A stretch of 64,000 nt of DNA from Methylobacterium sp. J-067 (GCF_022829465.1 NZ_JAKSXZ010000106.1:22745-86744), one strand, 5' to 3'. Numbered from the stretch's first letter, positions 19,311 through 28,246 are shown. Notes: generated by a model from the sequence alone, not told the origin. Program-made: numbers and translations.

Positions 19311-19942
19311 AGCGCCACCGGCCGCATCGCCACCCGGTCGAGGTATTTCACCAGTACGGTGCCGCCGGGCGGCGCCTCGTGCAACTCCCGCCACTGCACC
19401 CCGCCGCCATCCGGCAGGAGGATTTCGCCGTCGAGGCGCATCGGCGCCGTGGCGTCGATCCGGGCGAGACCGTCGAGGTACGTGCGCGGGACAGGCCCCG
19501 GCCACAGCAGGTCGAGGTCGGACGTGGGCGAGAGGTAGGTCAGGCCCGTCACCGCCTGCCACAGCAGGGCGCCGAAGGGTCGTGGCGTCACGCCGTGCTC
19601 GGCGGCGAGCGCCAGCAGGGCAGCGATGGCGTCCCCCCACGCGGCGGGGGCGTGGGGCGCCGCCTCGGCAAGGCTCGGCGGCAAGACAGGTCGCAGGGCT
19701 TGCGCCGGCAGGGCGAGGCCGATCCGGCGCTTGCCGTCGGCGGGGGGCAGGGGCAGGCCGAGCGGCACGGACCCGTCGCCCTCCCCCGGCACGCGGCGGC
19801 GGACGATGAGCGGGCGGCCCGTCTTCGCCCAGCCGGGCAGGTGCGGCACGCCGTCGAGGTCGCGCCGCCCGGCGAGCAGCGCGTCCCAGGCGGCGGGCTC
19901 GGCCGCCACGAGGTCGTGGCGGGCGAAGGCCTCAGCCGGCAC
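19307..19942 (-). CDS. mdcG: malonate decarboxylase holo-ACP synthase MdcG
   Basis: Nucleotidyltransferase-like enzyme that attaches the phosphoribosyl-dephospho-CoA arm to MdcC. About 211 residues from a GTG at 19942 (VPAEAFARHDLV), which overlaps the end of mdcE by 11 bp. The LSPTSDLDLLW motif supplies the paired aspartates expected of the family. The N-terminal RHDL and P-x-GW-K segment are also typical. Start choice is moderately sure. Confidence 0.87.
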   Translation of the reverse strand: MPAEAFARHDLVAAEPAAWDALLAGRRDLDGVPHLPGWAKTGRPLIVRRRVPGEGDGSVPLGLPLPPADGKRRIGLALPAQALRPVLPPSLAEAAPHAPAAWGDAIAALLALAAEHGVTPRPFGALLWQAVTGLTYLSPTSDLDLLWPGPVPRTYLDGLARIDATAPMRLDGEILLPDGGGVQWRELHEAPPGGTVLVKYLDRVAMRPVAL

Positions 19943-20648
19943 GGAGCCGCCCGGCGACGAGGCGCGCGATCTCCTCCGCGACCGGGCGCCCGCCCCGCTC
20001 GCGGCCGAGGCGGTCGCGCACATCGCCCTCCGGCCGGTCGGCGATCAGGGAGGCGATCTGCGGCCCCAGGGGCGCGGCGGGGTCGAGCACCGCGTGGACG
20101 GCGCCCGTGGCGAGCATGTTGTCGAGGCCGGGTGCGAAGACCGGCGTCGATTGCGCCATCTCCTGAAGCTTTTCGAGCGGCAGTTTGGTGACGCGGGCGA
20201 CGGAGGGCAGGTCCATCACGCTCGGGTTGGCGCCGGGCAGCGCCGCGAGCACCCGCGTCGCGAGCGCCGTGGCGATGAAGGCGCCGGCCGCCGAATGCCC
20301 GTAGAGCAGGCCGATGGTCGGGTGCCCGTGCCGGTCCGCGAGCAGCAGCGCCTTGGCGAGATGGGCGAGGCATTCGTTGAGGCCGAGGAGTTCGTCCCGC
20401 CGGCTCATGCGCTGGCTGTCGGAATCGACCGCCACGAGGATCGGCGCCTTGTCCCCCGCCCGCACCGCCTCGAGGACGTGCCCGGCGAGCGTCAGCGCGC
20501 CCTCAACGCCCAGCGGCGTATCGCCGTCGATGCCGATCACCCGCATTCGGCCGCCGTCGAAGGGGCCGTCCCCGGCGACGAGCCCGTCCGCCACCGTGAC
20601 CGCATGGCCCTCGGGGAAGAGCGAAGTCAGGATCTCAGCGAGCGTCAT
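19932..20648 (-). CDS. mdcE: malonate decarboxylase gamma subunit MdcE
   Basis: Carboxyltransferase-fold subunit of the biotin-independent malonate decarboxylase, paired with MdcD to release CO2 from malonyl-S-ACP. It has 238 residues from the Met of MTLAEILTSLF. Segments such as GLLYGHSAAGAFIATALA and the crotonase-like oxyanion glycine region fit the family. It overlaps mdcD by 14 bp. Confidence 0.9.
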   Translation of the reverse strand: MTLAEILTSLFPEGHAVTVADGLVAGDGPFDGGRMRVIGIDGDTPLGVEGALTLAGHVLEAVRAGDKAPILVAVDSDSQRMSRRDELLGLNECLAHLAKALLLADRHGHPTIGLLYGHSAAGAFIATALATRVLAALPGANPSVMDLPSVARVTKLPLEKLQEMAQSTPVFAPGLDNMLATGAVHAVLDPAAPLGPQIASLIADRPEGDVRDRLGRERGGRPVAEEIARLVAGRLRAG

Positions 20649-21549
20649 GGCGGGCCTCCTCCACGCGGGCGACGGTCTCCTCGAAGGCACGCGTGTCCAT
20701 GGCGGGGACCGCCTCGGGATCGTTGACGCCGAGCCGCGCCCAGATCTCCGTCGCGTCGCGGCAATCGCCGAAGCGGTCGATGCGGGCGCGCAGGCGTGCC
20801 TGCTCGGCCTCCAGCATCGCGAGGTCGAAGGCCGGCGCCCGGCCGATCAGGTCGAGGGCGGCGGCGCGGAAGGCCGCGACGGTGTCGTCGCAGAAGGCAT
20901 CGGCCCCGCCAATGAGGCGGCGGTGCTTGCCGCCCATCGTGCGCCAGACCAGCGCCCGGTCGCGGGAATCGAACTCCTCGGCGCCCTTGTTGGTCTCGAT
21001 GACCTCCGGCCCTGAGACCGAGATGCGCCCGCCCTCCGAGACGGCCAGCCGCGAGCAGGTACCGGCGATGAGCCCGCCGCCGCCGTAGCAGCCGGCCCGT
21101 CCGCCGATCAGACCGATCACCGGCACGCCCGCCGCGCGGGCCTCGGTGATGGCGCGCATCGTCTCGGCGATGGCGGTCTCGCCGGCATTGGCCTCCTGCA
21201 AGCGGACACCGCCGGTGTCGAACAGGAGGAGCACGGCCTCGGGCTTCGCTTCGACAGCGGCCCGGAGCATCCCCACGAGCTTGCCGCCATGGACCTCGCC
21301 GAAGGCCCCGCCCATGAAGCGGCCCTCCTGCGCGGCGACGAAGACCGTCCGCCCGTCGAGGGCACCGGATCCGACGACGATGCCGTCATCGAAGGCGCAG
21401 GGCAGATCGAACAGCGGCAGGTGCGGGCTCATCCGCCGCTCGGCCGGGCCGATGGCTTCCCGGAAGGTGCCGGCATCGAGGAGCGCGTCGAGGCGCTGGC
21501 GGGCGCTGGCCTCGAACCAGCTCAGGCAGTCGCGGTCGGGTCCGGCCAT
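20635..21549 (-). CDS. mdcD: malonate decarboxylase beta subunit MdcD
   Basis: Carboxyltransferase subunit of 304 residues from MAGPDRDCLSWF. Characteristic stretches are QEGRFMGGAFGEVHGGKLV, LLFDTGGVRLQEANAGE and GGRAGCYGGGG. With MdcE it forms the decarboxylase active site, similar to acetyl-CoA carboxylase carboxyltransferase. It follows mdcC by 2 bp and overlaps mdcE. Confidence 0.92.
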   Translation of the reverse strand: MAGPDRDCLSWFEASARQRLDALLDAGTFREAIGPAERRMSPHLPLFDLPCAFDDGIVVGSGALDGRTVFVAAQEGRFMGGAFGEVHGGKLVGMLRAAVEAKPEAVLLLFDTGGVRLQEANAGETAIAETMRAITEARAAGVPVIGLIGGRAGCYGGGGLIAGTCSRLAVSEGGRISVSGPEVIETNKGAEEFDSRDRALVWRTMGGKHRRLIGGADAFCDDTVAAFRAAALDLIGRAPAFDLAMLEAEQARLRARIDRFGDCRDATEIWARLGVNDPEAVPAMDTRAFEETVARVEEARHDAR

Positions 21550-21551
21550 CT

Positions 21552-21860
21552 CTAAGCCTCCAGCAGCCGGGCGCCCTGCAGCAGGCGCAGGGAGACGGTG
21601 TCCGGCCGGGCGCCGCCGTCGTTGATCGAGATGCGCACGCCGCCGGGCTGGGCGCGGGCGACGAAATCCGCCACCACCGCCTCCCAGACCTGGCCATAGC
21701 CGGCGATCGGCGTCTCGATGGCGATCTCGAACGCGTCCGGCGGCAGCACGCGCTCCAGCAGGATTTCGAGGTTGCCGGAGGCCACGACCCCGGTGATCGC
21801 CTGGGCCTTGGTGCCGGACAGCGGCTTCTGCGTGGTGTGGCGGAAGGTCAGGGATTCCAT
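21552..21860 (-). CDS. mdcC: malonate decarboxylase acyl carrier protein MdcC
   Basis: Small carrier subunit (102 residues) bearing the triphosphoribosyl-dephospho-CoA-derived thiol arm. The attachment serine is probably S28 in GVVASGNLEILLE, the conserved site. The C-terminal SINDGGARPDTVSLRL is a family signature. It starts 5 bp after the mdcA stop. Confidence 0.92.
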   Translation of the reverse strand: MESLTFRHTTQKPLSGTKAQAITGVVASGNLEILLERVLPPDAFEIAIETPIAGYGQVWEAVVADFVARAQPGGVRISINDGGARPDTVSLRLLQGARLLEA

Positions 21861-21865
21861 GACAC

Positions 21866-23512
21866 TCACCAGTTCCTGAACTTGGCCGGCGGCTCGTAGA
21901 GCCCCCCGGACCAGTGCACGAGATCCTTGATCGAGCGCGCAGCAAGCAACGAGCGGTCGGCGTCCAGGGGCTCGATGCCGAGGTCTTCCGGCCGGCGGAT
22001 GATGCCGCGTGCGCGCAACTCCTCGACCTTCGCCCGGTCGCGCCCCCGGCCGATCTCGGTGTAGCCCGCGACCCCACGGATCGCCTGCTCGCGGTCGTCC
22101 GCGTCGCGGCAGAGGAGGAGGTTGGCGATCCCCTCCTCGGTGACGATGTGGGTCACGTCGTCGGCGTAGATCATGACTGGCGCCAGTTCGAGGCCGATCT
22201 TCTTCGCAAGCTCCATCGCGTCGAGCCGTTCCACGAAGGTCGGCACGAGCCCGTCGCCGAAGGTCTCGACCAGCTGCACCACGAGCTTGCGCCCGCGCAT
22301 CAGCGCCGGATCGCCGACCACCTGCGCCTCCCGCCCCGCCTTCATCCAGGCGTCGGAGGGGTGGCGGCGGCCGTGCGGGTCCGAGCCCATGTTCGGGGCG
22401 CCGCCGAAGCCCGCGACGCGCGACTGCGTGACGGTCGAAGAATGGCCCATCAGGTCGATCTGGAGGGTCGCGCCGATGAACATGTCGCAGGCGTAGAGCC
22501 CGGCCGTCTGGCACAGCGCCCGGTTGGAGCGCAGCGACCCGTCGGCGCCCGTGAAGAACACGTCCGACCGCTCGCGGATGTAGCGGTCCATGCCGACTTC
22601 CGAGCCGAAGCAGTGGACCTGCTTCACCCAGCCGGATTCGATGGCCGGGATCAGGGTCGGGTGCGGGTTCAGGGCGAAATGCGTCGCGATCTCGCCCTTC
22701 AGCCCAAGCTTCTCGCCATAGGTCGGCAGCAGCAACTCGATGGCCGCCGTGCCGAAGCCGATGCCGTGGTTGAGCCGGCGCACGCCGTACTCGGCGTAGA
22801 TGCCCTTGATCGCCATCATGGCGATGAGGATCTGCGTCTCGGTCATCGCCGCCGGGTCGCGGGTGAACAGCGGCTCCACGAAGAACGGCGTATCCGCCTC
22901 AACCACGAAATCCACCCGGTCGCCGGGGATGTCGACCCGGGGCACCTTGTCGACGATCTCGTTGACCTGCGCGACGACGACGCCGTTCTTGAAGTGGGTC
23001 GCCTCCACGATGGTCGGCGTGTCCTCGGTGTTCGGCCCGGTATAGAGGTTGCCCTCCCGGTCGGCCGAGACGCCCGCGATCAATGCCACGTGGGGCGTGA
23101 GGTCGATGAAGTAGCGGGCGAAGAGTTCGAGGTAGGTGTGCACCGCCCCGAGCTTGATCTGGCCGCCATAGAGCATCTTGGCGACGCGGGCGCCCTGCGG
23201 ACCGGAATAGGAATAGTCCAGCCGCTCGGCGATGCCGGTCTCGAACACGTCGAGATGCTCCGGCAGCACGATGCCCGACTGCACCATGTGCAGCCCGTTC
23301 ACCTTGGCCGGATCGCACTGGCTCAGCGCACGGGCGAGGCAATCCGCCTGCTTCTGGTTGTCGCCTTCGAGGCAGACCCGGTCCCCCGGCTTCAGCACCG
23401 CTTCCAGCAGCGCCACCGCCGCATCGGCCGGTACGACCTTCCCCTGCGCGTGCGCCCGCCCCGCCTCGATGCGCGCGTCGCGGGCCTTCCTCTCCCCGCG
23501 CCAGTCGGCCAT
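21866..23512 (-). CDS. mdcA: malonate decarboxylase alpha subunit MdcA
   Basis: Acetyl-S-ACP:malonate ACP transferase, 548 residues, normal length; it swaps acetate for malonate on the carrier subunit. It has the N-terminal DWRGERKARDARI region, the CoA-transferase-like core and the C-terminal HWSGGLYEPPAKFRNW, all typical. First gene of the mdc operon, with AAGGGAGACGAG ahead of its ATG. mdcB, normally next, is missing. Confidence 0.95.
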   Translation of the reverse strand: MADWRGERKARDARIEAGRAHAQGKVVPADAAVALLEAVLKPGDRVCLEGDNQKQADCLARALSQCDPAKVNGLHMVQSGIVLPEHLDVFETGIAERLDYSYSGPQGARVAKMLYGGQIKLGAVHTYLELFARYFIDLTPHVALIAGVSADREGNLYTGPNTEDTPTIVEATHFKNGVVVAQVNEIVDKVPRVDIPGDRVDFVVEADTPFFVEPLFTRDPAAMTETQILIAMMAIKGIYAEYGVRRLNHGIGFGTAAIELLLPTYGEKLGLKGEIATHFALNPHPTLIPAIESGWVKQVHCFGSEVGMDRYIRERSDVFFTGADGSLRSNRALCQTAGLYACDMFIGATLQIDLMGHSSTVTQSRVAGFGGAPNMGSDPHGRRHPSDAWMKAGREAQVVGDPALMRGRKLVVQLVETFGDGLVPTFVERLDAMELAKKIGLELAPVMIYADDVTHIVTEEGIANLLLCRDADDREQAIRGVAGYTEIGRGRDRAKVEELRARGIIRRPEDLGIEPLDADRSLLAARSIKDLVHWSGGLYEPPAKFRNW

Positions 23513-23661
23513 CGCTCGTCTCCCTTGTATGCGGGGAGGAAGTTAGCGCTGCCTCGTGAATTTTCAAACCGTTAATTCTCACATTCTCGTATATCGCATT
23601 GCCAACTCGGCACGATGTTGCATACGTTAGGGCTAACAAACCCAGGGAAAGGACACGCCCC
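23513..23661. promoter_or_regulatory. divergent mdc / mad control region with repeated GTAT motifs
   Basis: AT-rich divergent intergenic region between mdcA and the malonate transporter genes. Three similar words occur: TTGTATGC at 23525-23532, CGTATA at 23588-23593 and GCATAC at 23620-23625 (inverse of GTATGC). FadR-subfamily GntR regulators bind short palindromes of this kind, and a GntR gene lies just beyond madM. Operator role is inferred. Confidence 0.45.
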
Positions 23662-23727
23662 ATGCCGCATCAGGCGGAATCCGTCCGCGCGCCGTCCCAG
23701 CTCCGTCACGGGAGGGCTGCGCGATGA
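23662..23727 (+). CDS. possible 21-aa leader peptide before madL
   Basis: Reading frame MPHQAESVRAPSQLRHGRAA plus a final Arg, with GGGAAAGGA upstream. Its TGA overlaps the madL ATG as ATGA, the arrangement used for translational coupling. It may let ribosomes reach madL; it could also be chance. Confidence 0.35.
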   Translation: MPHQAESVRAPSQLRHGRAAR

Positions 23728-24161
23728 TCGTCTTCGGTGTCGCCCTGCTCGCCGCCTGCACGCTGATCGGCGTGTATCTCGGCGACCTCCTCGGGATCGC
23801 GCTCGGCGTGAAGGCCAATGTCGGCGGTGTCGGCATCGCCATGATTCTGCTCATCGCCGCCCGGATCTGGCTCGACCGGCGGGGGAAGCTGTCGAATGGC
23901 GTCAAGTTCGGCGTCGAGTTCTGGGCCGGGATGTACATCCCCATCGTCGTCGCCATGGCGGCGCAGCAGAACGTGGTCGCCGCGCTCACGGGCGGCCCCA
24001 TCGTCATCATCGCGGCGGTGGGCTCGCTGGTCCTGTGCTTCGGCGCGGTGGCGCTCCTGAGCCGCTTCGGCGGACGGAGCCATGCGGGTGCCCAGGCCGC
24101 CCATGCCGGCGCCGTCATCGAGGGCGAGGCCGACGAGATCGCGCCGCGGCGGGAGGTCTGA
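23724..24161 (+). CDS. madL: malonate transporter subunit MadL
   Basis: Membrane protein of 145 residues with about four transmembrane segments. It shows the family text GIALGVKANVGGVGIAMILL and GVEFWAGMYIPIVVAMAAQQNV. MadL and MadM together form a sodium-coupled malonate importer in Malonomonas. The C-terminal 25 residues are hydrophilic. It precedes madM by 3 bp. Confidence 0.93.
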   Translation: MIVFGVALLAACTLIGVYLGDLLGIALGVKANVGGVGIAMILLIAARIWLDRRGKLSNGVKFGVEFWAGMYIPIVVAMAAQQNVVAALTGGPIVIIAAVGSLVLCFGAVALLSRFGGRSHAGAQAAHAGAVIEGEADEIAPRREV

Positions 24162-24164
24162 GTC

Positions 24165-24944
24165 ATGAACAGCATCGGCATCTGGCACGGCATCGAGCAC
24201 GTCTTCATCGAGCAGAGCCTCGTCGCGGCCTTCGCCGTGGTCGGCGGGCTGATCCTGGTCTCCAACTACGCGGCCAAACGCCTGACCAACGGCCGGGTTC
24301 ACGGCTCGGCCATCGCCATCGTGCTCGGGCTGGTGCTCGCGTATTTCGGCGGGCTCTACACGGGCGGAAAGAAGGGCGTCGCCGACATCCCGGCGCTGGC
24401 CGGCATCGGCCTGATGGGCGGGGCGATGCTGCGCGACTTCGCCATCGTTGCCACCGCCTTCGAGGTGGACGTGATCGAGGCCCGCCGCGCCGGGCTGCTG
24501 GGCGTGCTGGCGCTGGCGCTCGGCACGATCCTGCCCTTCATCGTCGGCACGCTGACGGCGGTGGCCTTCGGCTACCACGACGCGGTGTCGATCACGACCA
24601 TCGGCGCGGGGGCGATCACCTACATCGTCGGCCCGGTGACGGGGGCGGCCATCGGCGCCGATTCGACGGTGATGGCGCTCTCCATCGCCACGGGCGTGAC
24701 CAAGGCGGTGATGGTGATGGTCGGCACGCCGCTGGTCGCCAAGCTGATCGGGCTCGACAATCCCCGCTCCGCGATGGCCTATGGCGGCCTGATGGGGACG
24801 GTGAGCGGCGTCGCCGGGGGTTTGGCGGCCACCGATCCGAAGCTCGTTCCCTATGGCGCGCTGACGGCGACGTTCCACACGGGCATCGGGTGCCTCGTGG
24901 GGCCGTCGATCTTCTTCCTCACGGTGCGCGCCCTCGTCGGCTGA
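24165..24944 (+). CDS. madM: malonate transporter subunit MadM
   Basis: Membrane protein of 259 residues with about eight hydrophobic segments; N-terminus GIWHGIEHVFIEQSLVAAFA and core LAGIGLMGGAMLRDFAIVAT are diagnostic. It is the larger half of the MadLM malonate permease. The malonate taken up is presumably decarboxylated by the divergent mdc system. Confidence 0.93.
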   Translation: MNSIGIWHGIEHVFIEQSLVAAFAVVGGLILVSNYAAKRLTNGRVHGSAIAIVLGLVLAYFGGLYTGGKKGVADIPALAGIGLMGGAMLRDFAIVATAFEVDVIEARRAGLLGVLALALGTILPFIVGTLTAVAFGYHDAVSITTIGAGAITYIVGPVTGAAIGADSTVMALSIATGVTKAVMVMVGTPLVAKLIGLDNPRSAMAYGGLMGTVSGVAGGLAATDPKLVPYGALTATFHTGIGCLVGPSIFFLTVRALVG

Positions 24945-24954
24945 GGGGCTGGGC

Positions 24955-25635
24955 ATGGACGGCGGCGAAGCGGTGGAAAGTGCGGAGCGGGGGCTCCTGT
25001 CGGAGCGCATCCGCAACGCGCTGACGGACGCCATCGCGGCGGGGGATTTCGCCGCCGGCACCACCCTCGACGAGCAGCTTCTCGCCGATCGCTACGGCGC
25101 CTCGCGCACCCCCGTGCGGGAGGCCCTGCGCCAGCTCGCCGCCTCGGGCCTCGTGGAGATCCGCCCCCGCCGGGGGGTGGTGGTGGCGCAATTCACTCCG
25201 CAGCGGATCGGCGACATGTTCGAGACCTCGGCCGAGGTCGAGGCCCTGTGCGCCCGGCTCGCCACCTACCGCATGACGCCCCTCGAACGCGGGGCGCTCA
25301 TCGACCTGCACGACCGCTCGGCGGATTCCGTCGCGGCGGGGGATGTCGACACCTACGACCGGCTGAACCGCGCCTTTCACGAGGCGCTGTATGCCGGCAC
25401 CCATAACGGCTTCCTCGCGGAGCAGGCCTTGGCCCTGCGCGAACGCCTCGCCGCCTTCCGGCGCACGCAATTGCGCCAGGGCGACCGCATCCACCGCTCG
25501 CATGAGGAGCACGGCGACATCCTGGCCGCCATGTCGGAGGGGGACGGCGAGAGGGCCGCCCGCCAAATGCGCGCGCACATGCTGCGCGCCGCCGCCGCGC
25601 TGGGCCGCTACATCGCCGCGCCGGGGGGCGAGTGA
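24955..25635 (+). CDS. GntR/FadR-family regulator, probable malonate regulator
   Basis: Protein of 226 residues. The N-terminal winged helix has LLADRYGASRTPVREALRQLAASGLVEI (core TPVREALRQL), and the C-terminal all-helical FCD domain follows. It sits 10 bp after madM on the same strand. MdcY, a GntR regulator of mdc genes in Acinetobacter, is a precedent, so malonate- or malonyl-CoA-responsive control of mdc/mad is likely. Confidence 0.88.
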   Translation: MDGGEAVESAERGLLSERIRNALTDAIAAGDFAAGTTLDEQLLADRYGASRTPVREALRQLAASGLVEIRPRRGVVVAQFTPQRIGDMFETSAEVEALCARLATYRMTPLERGALIDLHDRSADSVAAGDVDTYDRLNRAFHEALYAGTHNGFLAEQALALRERLAAFRRTQLRQGDRIHRSHEEHGDILAAMSEGDGERAARQMRAHMLRAAAALGRYIAAPGGE

Positions 25636-25642
25636 GCGGAGG

Positions 25643-26041
25643 CTAGTCCCCCTCCCCGCCCCGCCCGAACGGCGCGCTGCCGAGGGGGGCGTTGAGGGCG
25701 TCCGCGAGGCGGGCGAGCCGGCCGGTGGCGGCGGCGATGCCCTCGGCCGCCCGCGTGGCCGCCTCGTCCCGGTCCCGTTCCGCCGCCTCGACCACGGAGC
25801 GCGACTGCGCCACCTCGGTCTCCAGGGCCGCGAAGCGCTTGCGCAGGTCCGACAGCTCGTCCGAGATCGTCAGCGCAGCCATCACGTGCAGCCGCATGTC
25901 GCCGATCTCGCCGAAGCTCTCCCGCATCCGCGCGACGCGCTCGCTGAAATCCTGCGTCAGGGCGGTGAGGTGCGCCTCCTCGTCCTTGCCGCAGGACATG
26001 CGGTAGGTCTTGCTGTCGATGGTGACGGTGATGATCGGCAT
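25643..26041 (-). CDS. zapA: cell division protein ZapA
   Basis: FtsZ-ring stabilising protein of 132 residues. The N-terminal ITVTIDSKTYRMSCGKDEE and helix-forming LRLHVMAALTISDEL-like region (here MRLHVMAALTISDEL) are the ZapA hallmark, followed by a coiled coil. The last 20 residues are low complexity. It ends 8 bp from the convergent GntR gene, leaving no space for the 6S RNA and 5-FTHF cyclo-ligase genes often found after zapA. Confidence 0.9.
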   Translation of the reverse strand: MPIITVTIDSKTYRMSCGKDEEAHLTALTQDFSERVARMRESFGEIGDMRLHVMAALTISDELSDLRKRFAALETEVAQSRSVVEAAERDRDEAATRAAEGIAAATGRLARLADALNAPLGSAPFGRGGEGD

Positions 26042-26045
26042 CCGG

Positions 26046-26354
26046 TCAGTGCCTTTCCAGCACGCCGGCCACGGCGGCGATGGCCCTGTCGAGCCGGTTT
26101 CCGACCTCGCCCGACGTCGCCTCCACCTGCGCGAGCCGCGCGCTCGCCGCGTCGAGGGCGGCGGCGAGCCGGCTCCGGTCCTCGCCGAGCAGCGACAGTT
26201 CGGTGTCGCGGTCGTCGGGGGCGGCCTCGGCTTCGAGCCGGCGGGTCACGGTCGCCTCCAGACGCGCGAGGACGGCGTCGAGCCGTTGCAAGGCTTCGGA
26301 CACGGGATCTGAATCGGGCACGTCGGACGGCATCGTCATCTTGAGTGAGGGCAT
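26046..26354 (-). CDS. DUF4164 coiled-coil protein
   Basis: Protein of 102 residues, largely heptad-like helix (EALQRLDAVLARLEATVTRRLE, given by its ends EALQRLDAV and TVTRRLE). DUF4164 genes usually lie directly before zapA in Rhizobiales and here the gap is 4 bp. Role unknown; a divisome function is suggested by linkage. Start may be one of the two Met codons 5 or 7 residues downstream. Confidence 0.8.
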   Translation of the reverse strand: MPSLKMTMPSDVPDSDPVSEALQRLDAVLARLEATVTRRLEAEAAPDDRDTELSLLGEDRSRLAAALDAASARLAQVEATSGEVGNRLDRAIAAVAGVLERH

Positions 26355-26690
26355 GGTGCGGGCAGGCCCAAGTGTCGACCGGATGGTTGACGATTTCCAG
26401 GGAAAAAGCCTCTCCGAGGAATCTCTGCAGTCTTCGCCCGGCGCAATTCACCGAAGTTCGTGACAACCAGTGGTTTGTCACTTCCCGTCGTTTGACAGGT
26501 CGGGGCGCCATGCTAGACAGCCGCGCGTTCCCGAAGTGGACCACCGAGCCGCCGCCGGGCGGGCCCGCGACCGCATTTCCTTCGCCGCACCCGAGAGCGT
26601 TGCGGCGGTGCCGGAATGGCGGAGCACCGGTTCATCCCCGGTTCAAGCCCGCGCGAGCAGGGCTGCCCGGAATCAGGAAGGATCATTGCC
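26355..26690 (+). promoter_or_regulatory. gap upstream region with inverted repeat and candidate promoter
   Basis: Divergent region of 336 bases between DUF4164 and gap. It holds GTGACAA (26460-26466) and TTGTCAC (26475-26481), an inverted repeat with an 8-base spacer, then TTGACA at 26492-26497 with a TAGACA-like -10 about 16 bases on. A repressor or activator site over the gap promoter is plausible. No structured RNA was recognised. Confidence 0.45.
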
Positions 26691-27695
26691 GTGACGAAGG
26701 TTGCCATCAACGGGTTCGGGCGCATCGGCCGCAACGTGCTGCGCGCCATTGCCGAGTCCGGCCGCAAGGACATCGAGGTCGTGGCGATCAACGATCTCGG
26801 CCCGGTCGAGACCAACGCGCACCTGCTCCGTTTCGATTCCGTGCATGGCCGTTTCCCCGGCCAGGTCGCGGTCGATGGCGAATTCCTCGTGGTCGATGGC
26901 CACCGCATCAAGGTGACGGCCGTCCGCAACCCGGCCGAGCTGCCGCACCGCGACCTCGGCGTGGATATCGCGCTCGAGTGCACCGGCATCTTCACCTCGA
27001 AGGACAAGGCCAAGGCCCACCTCGACGCCGGCGCCAAGCGCGTCCTCGTCTCGGCCCCGGCCGACGGCGCCGACCTGACGGTCGTCTACGGCGTGAACCA
27101 CGACAAGCTCCAGGCCGACCACCTCGTGGTCTCGAACGCCTCCTGCACCACCAACTGCCTCGCGCCGGTCGCGAAGGTGCTGCACGAGGCCATCGGCATC
27201 GAGCGTGGCTTCATGACCACGATCCACTCCTACACCAACGACCAGCCGTCGCTGGACCAGATGCACAAGGACCTCTACCGGGCCCGCGCCGCGTCCCTGT
27301 CGATGATCCCGACCACCACCGGCGCCGCCAAGGCCGTGGGCCTCGTGCTGCCGGAGCTGAAGGGCCTCCTCGACGGCACCTCGATCCGCGTGCCAACCCC
27401 GAACGTCTCGGCGGTCGACCTCGTGTTCACGGCCAAGCGCCAGACCTCGGTGCAGGAGGTCAACAACGCGATCAAGGCCGCCGCTGCCGGCCCGCTCAAG
27501 GGCGTCCTCGGCGTCACCGATCAGCCGAACGTCTCGATCGACTTCAACCACGATCCCCATTCGTCCACGTTCCACCTCGACCAGACCAAGGTGATGGACG
27601 GCGTGCTCGTCCGCATCCTCACTTGGTACGACAATGAGTGGGGCTTCTCGAACCGCATGGCCGACACCGCCGTCGCCATGGCCAAGCTGATCTGA
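26691..27695 (+). CDS. gap: glyceraldehyde-3-phosphate dehydrogenase, type I
   Basis: Glycolytic/gluconeogenic enzyme of 334 residues converting glyceraldehyde 3-phosphate to 1,3-bisphosphoglycerate. I start it at GTG 26691 ([14 protein letters not shown] follows), preceded by AGGAAGGA. Catalytic C152 is in SNASCTTNC. An NAD-type Rossmann start is seen. It heads the gap-hypothetical-pgk-fba run. Confidence 0.96.
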   Translation: MTKVAINGFGRIGRNVLRAIAESGRKDIEVVAINDLGPVETNAHLLRFDSVHGRFPGQVAVDGEFLVVDGHRIKVTAVRNPAELPHRDLGVDIALECTGIFTSKDKAKAHLDAGAKRVLVSAPADGADLTVVYGVNHDKLQADHLVVSNASCTTNCLAPVAKVLHEAIGIERGFMTTIHSYTNDQPSLDQMHKDLYRARAASLSMIPTTTGAAKAVGLVLPELKGLLDGTSIRVPTPNVSAVDLVFTAKRQTSVQEVNNAIKAAAAGPLKGVLGVTDQPNVSIDFNHDPHSSTFHLDQTKVMDGVLVRILTWYDNEWGFSNRMADTAVAMAKLI

Positions 27696-27709
27696 TCGAC
27701 CGCGACCGG

Positions 27710-27736
27710 CCCCGCCGCCCCCGATGGGCGGCGGGG
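27710..27736 (+). terminator. GC-rich hairpin after gap
   Basis: Perfect 11-bp stem CCCCGCCGCCC / GGGCGGCGGGG with a 5-base loop, 15 bases past the gap stop; CGATCTCTTTG follows, a weak T-tract. It could attenuate read-through from gap into the next genes. Confidence 0.55.
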
Positions 27737-27781
27737 CGATCTCTTTGTGTACGGCGTTCCTTCGGAAGGGTGGTTCTCGGG

Positions 27782-28246
27782 ATGGTAGACGCGTCGCAGG
27801 GCTCTTCGAGCGGACAGGGCTTCATTCCCCAGGCTCCCGCTTCGGCACCTCCGCCTCCTCCCGCACCCGTCGCTCCACCGCCTGCCGCCGGCTCCGCCGC
27901 GGCCCCGATGACCGCCATCTCCGCCAACCAGCTCTTCGACCAGCTCGCCCGGATCGAGGACAAGACCTCGCGCATCGAGGACAAGTACGCCCGCTCGGAG
28001 GCGCTGCTGTCCCGCGTCGAGGACAAGGTCGAAGGCGCCACCGGCCGGATGAACGAGGCTGCCCGCCAATCCGACCTCGCCGCCTTGCGCAACGAGGTGC
28101 GTGGCCTCGCCGAGCGCACCCGCCGCCTGCCGGGAACCGGCGCCCTCGTCCTCACCGCCGTCATCACCGCCGTGCTGACGGTCGCGCTGATGGTGGCGCT
28201 CCAGCGCTTCAACCTCGACCAGCTGCTGCCGCCGCGCGCCGGCTGA
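27782..28246 (+). CDS. hypothetical tail-anchored coiled-coil protein
   Basis: Protein of 154 residues in three parts: a Pro/Ala-rich N-terminus (to about residue 42), a charged helical stretch with repeated [18 protein letters not shown] heptads, and a single transmembrane helix near residues 120-142 followed by a short tail. Likely an inner-membrane protein with a cytoplasmic coiled coil. It lies between gap and pgk on the same strand; I do not recognise a function. Confidence 0.65.
   Translation: MVDASQGSSSGQGFIPQAPASAPPPPPAPVAPPPAAGSAAAPMTAISANQLFDQLARIEDKTSRIEDKYARSEALLSRVEDKVEGATGRMNEAARQSDLAALRNEVRGLAERTRRLPGTGALVLTAVITAVLTVALMVALQRFNLDQLLPPRAG

Noticed and set aside
26355..26690. 6S RNA near zapA
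   Set aside because: 6S RNA often lies beside zapA, but I could not see its long closing stem and central bubble; on the other side of zapA there are only about 8 bases.
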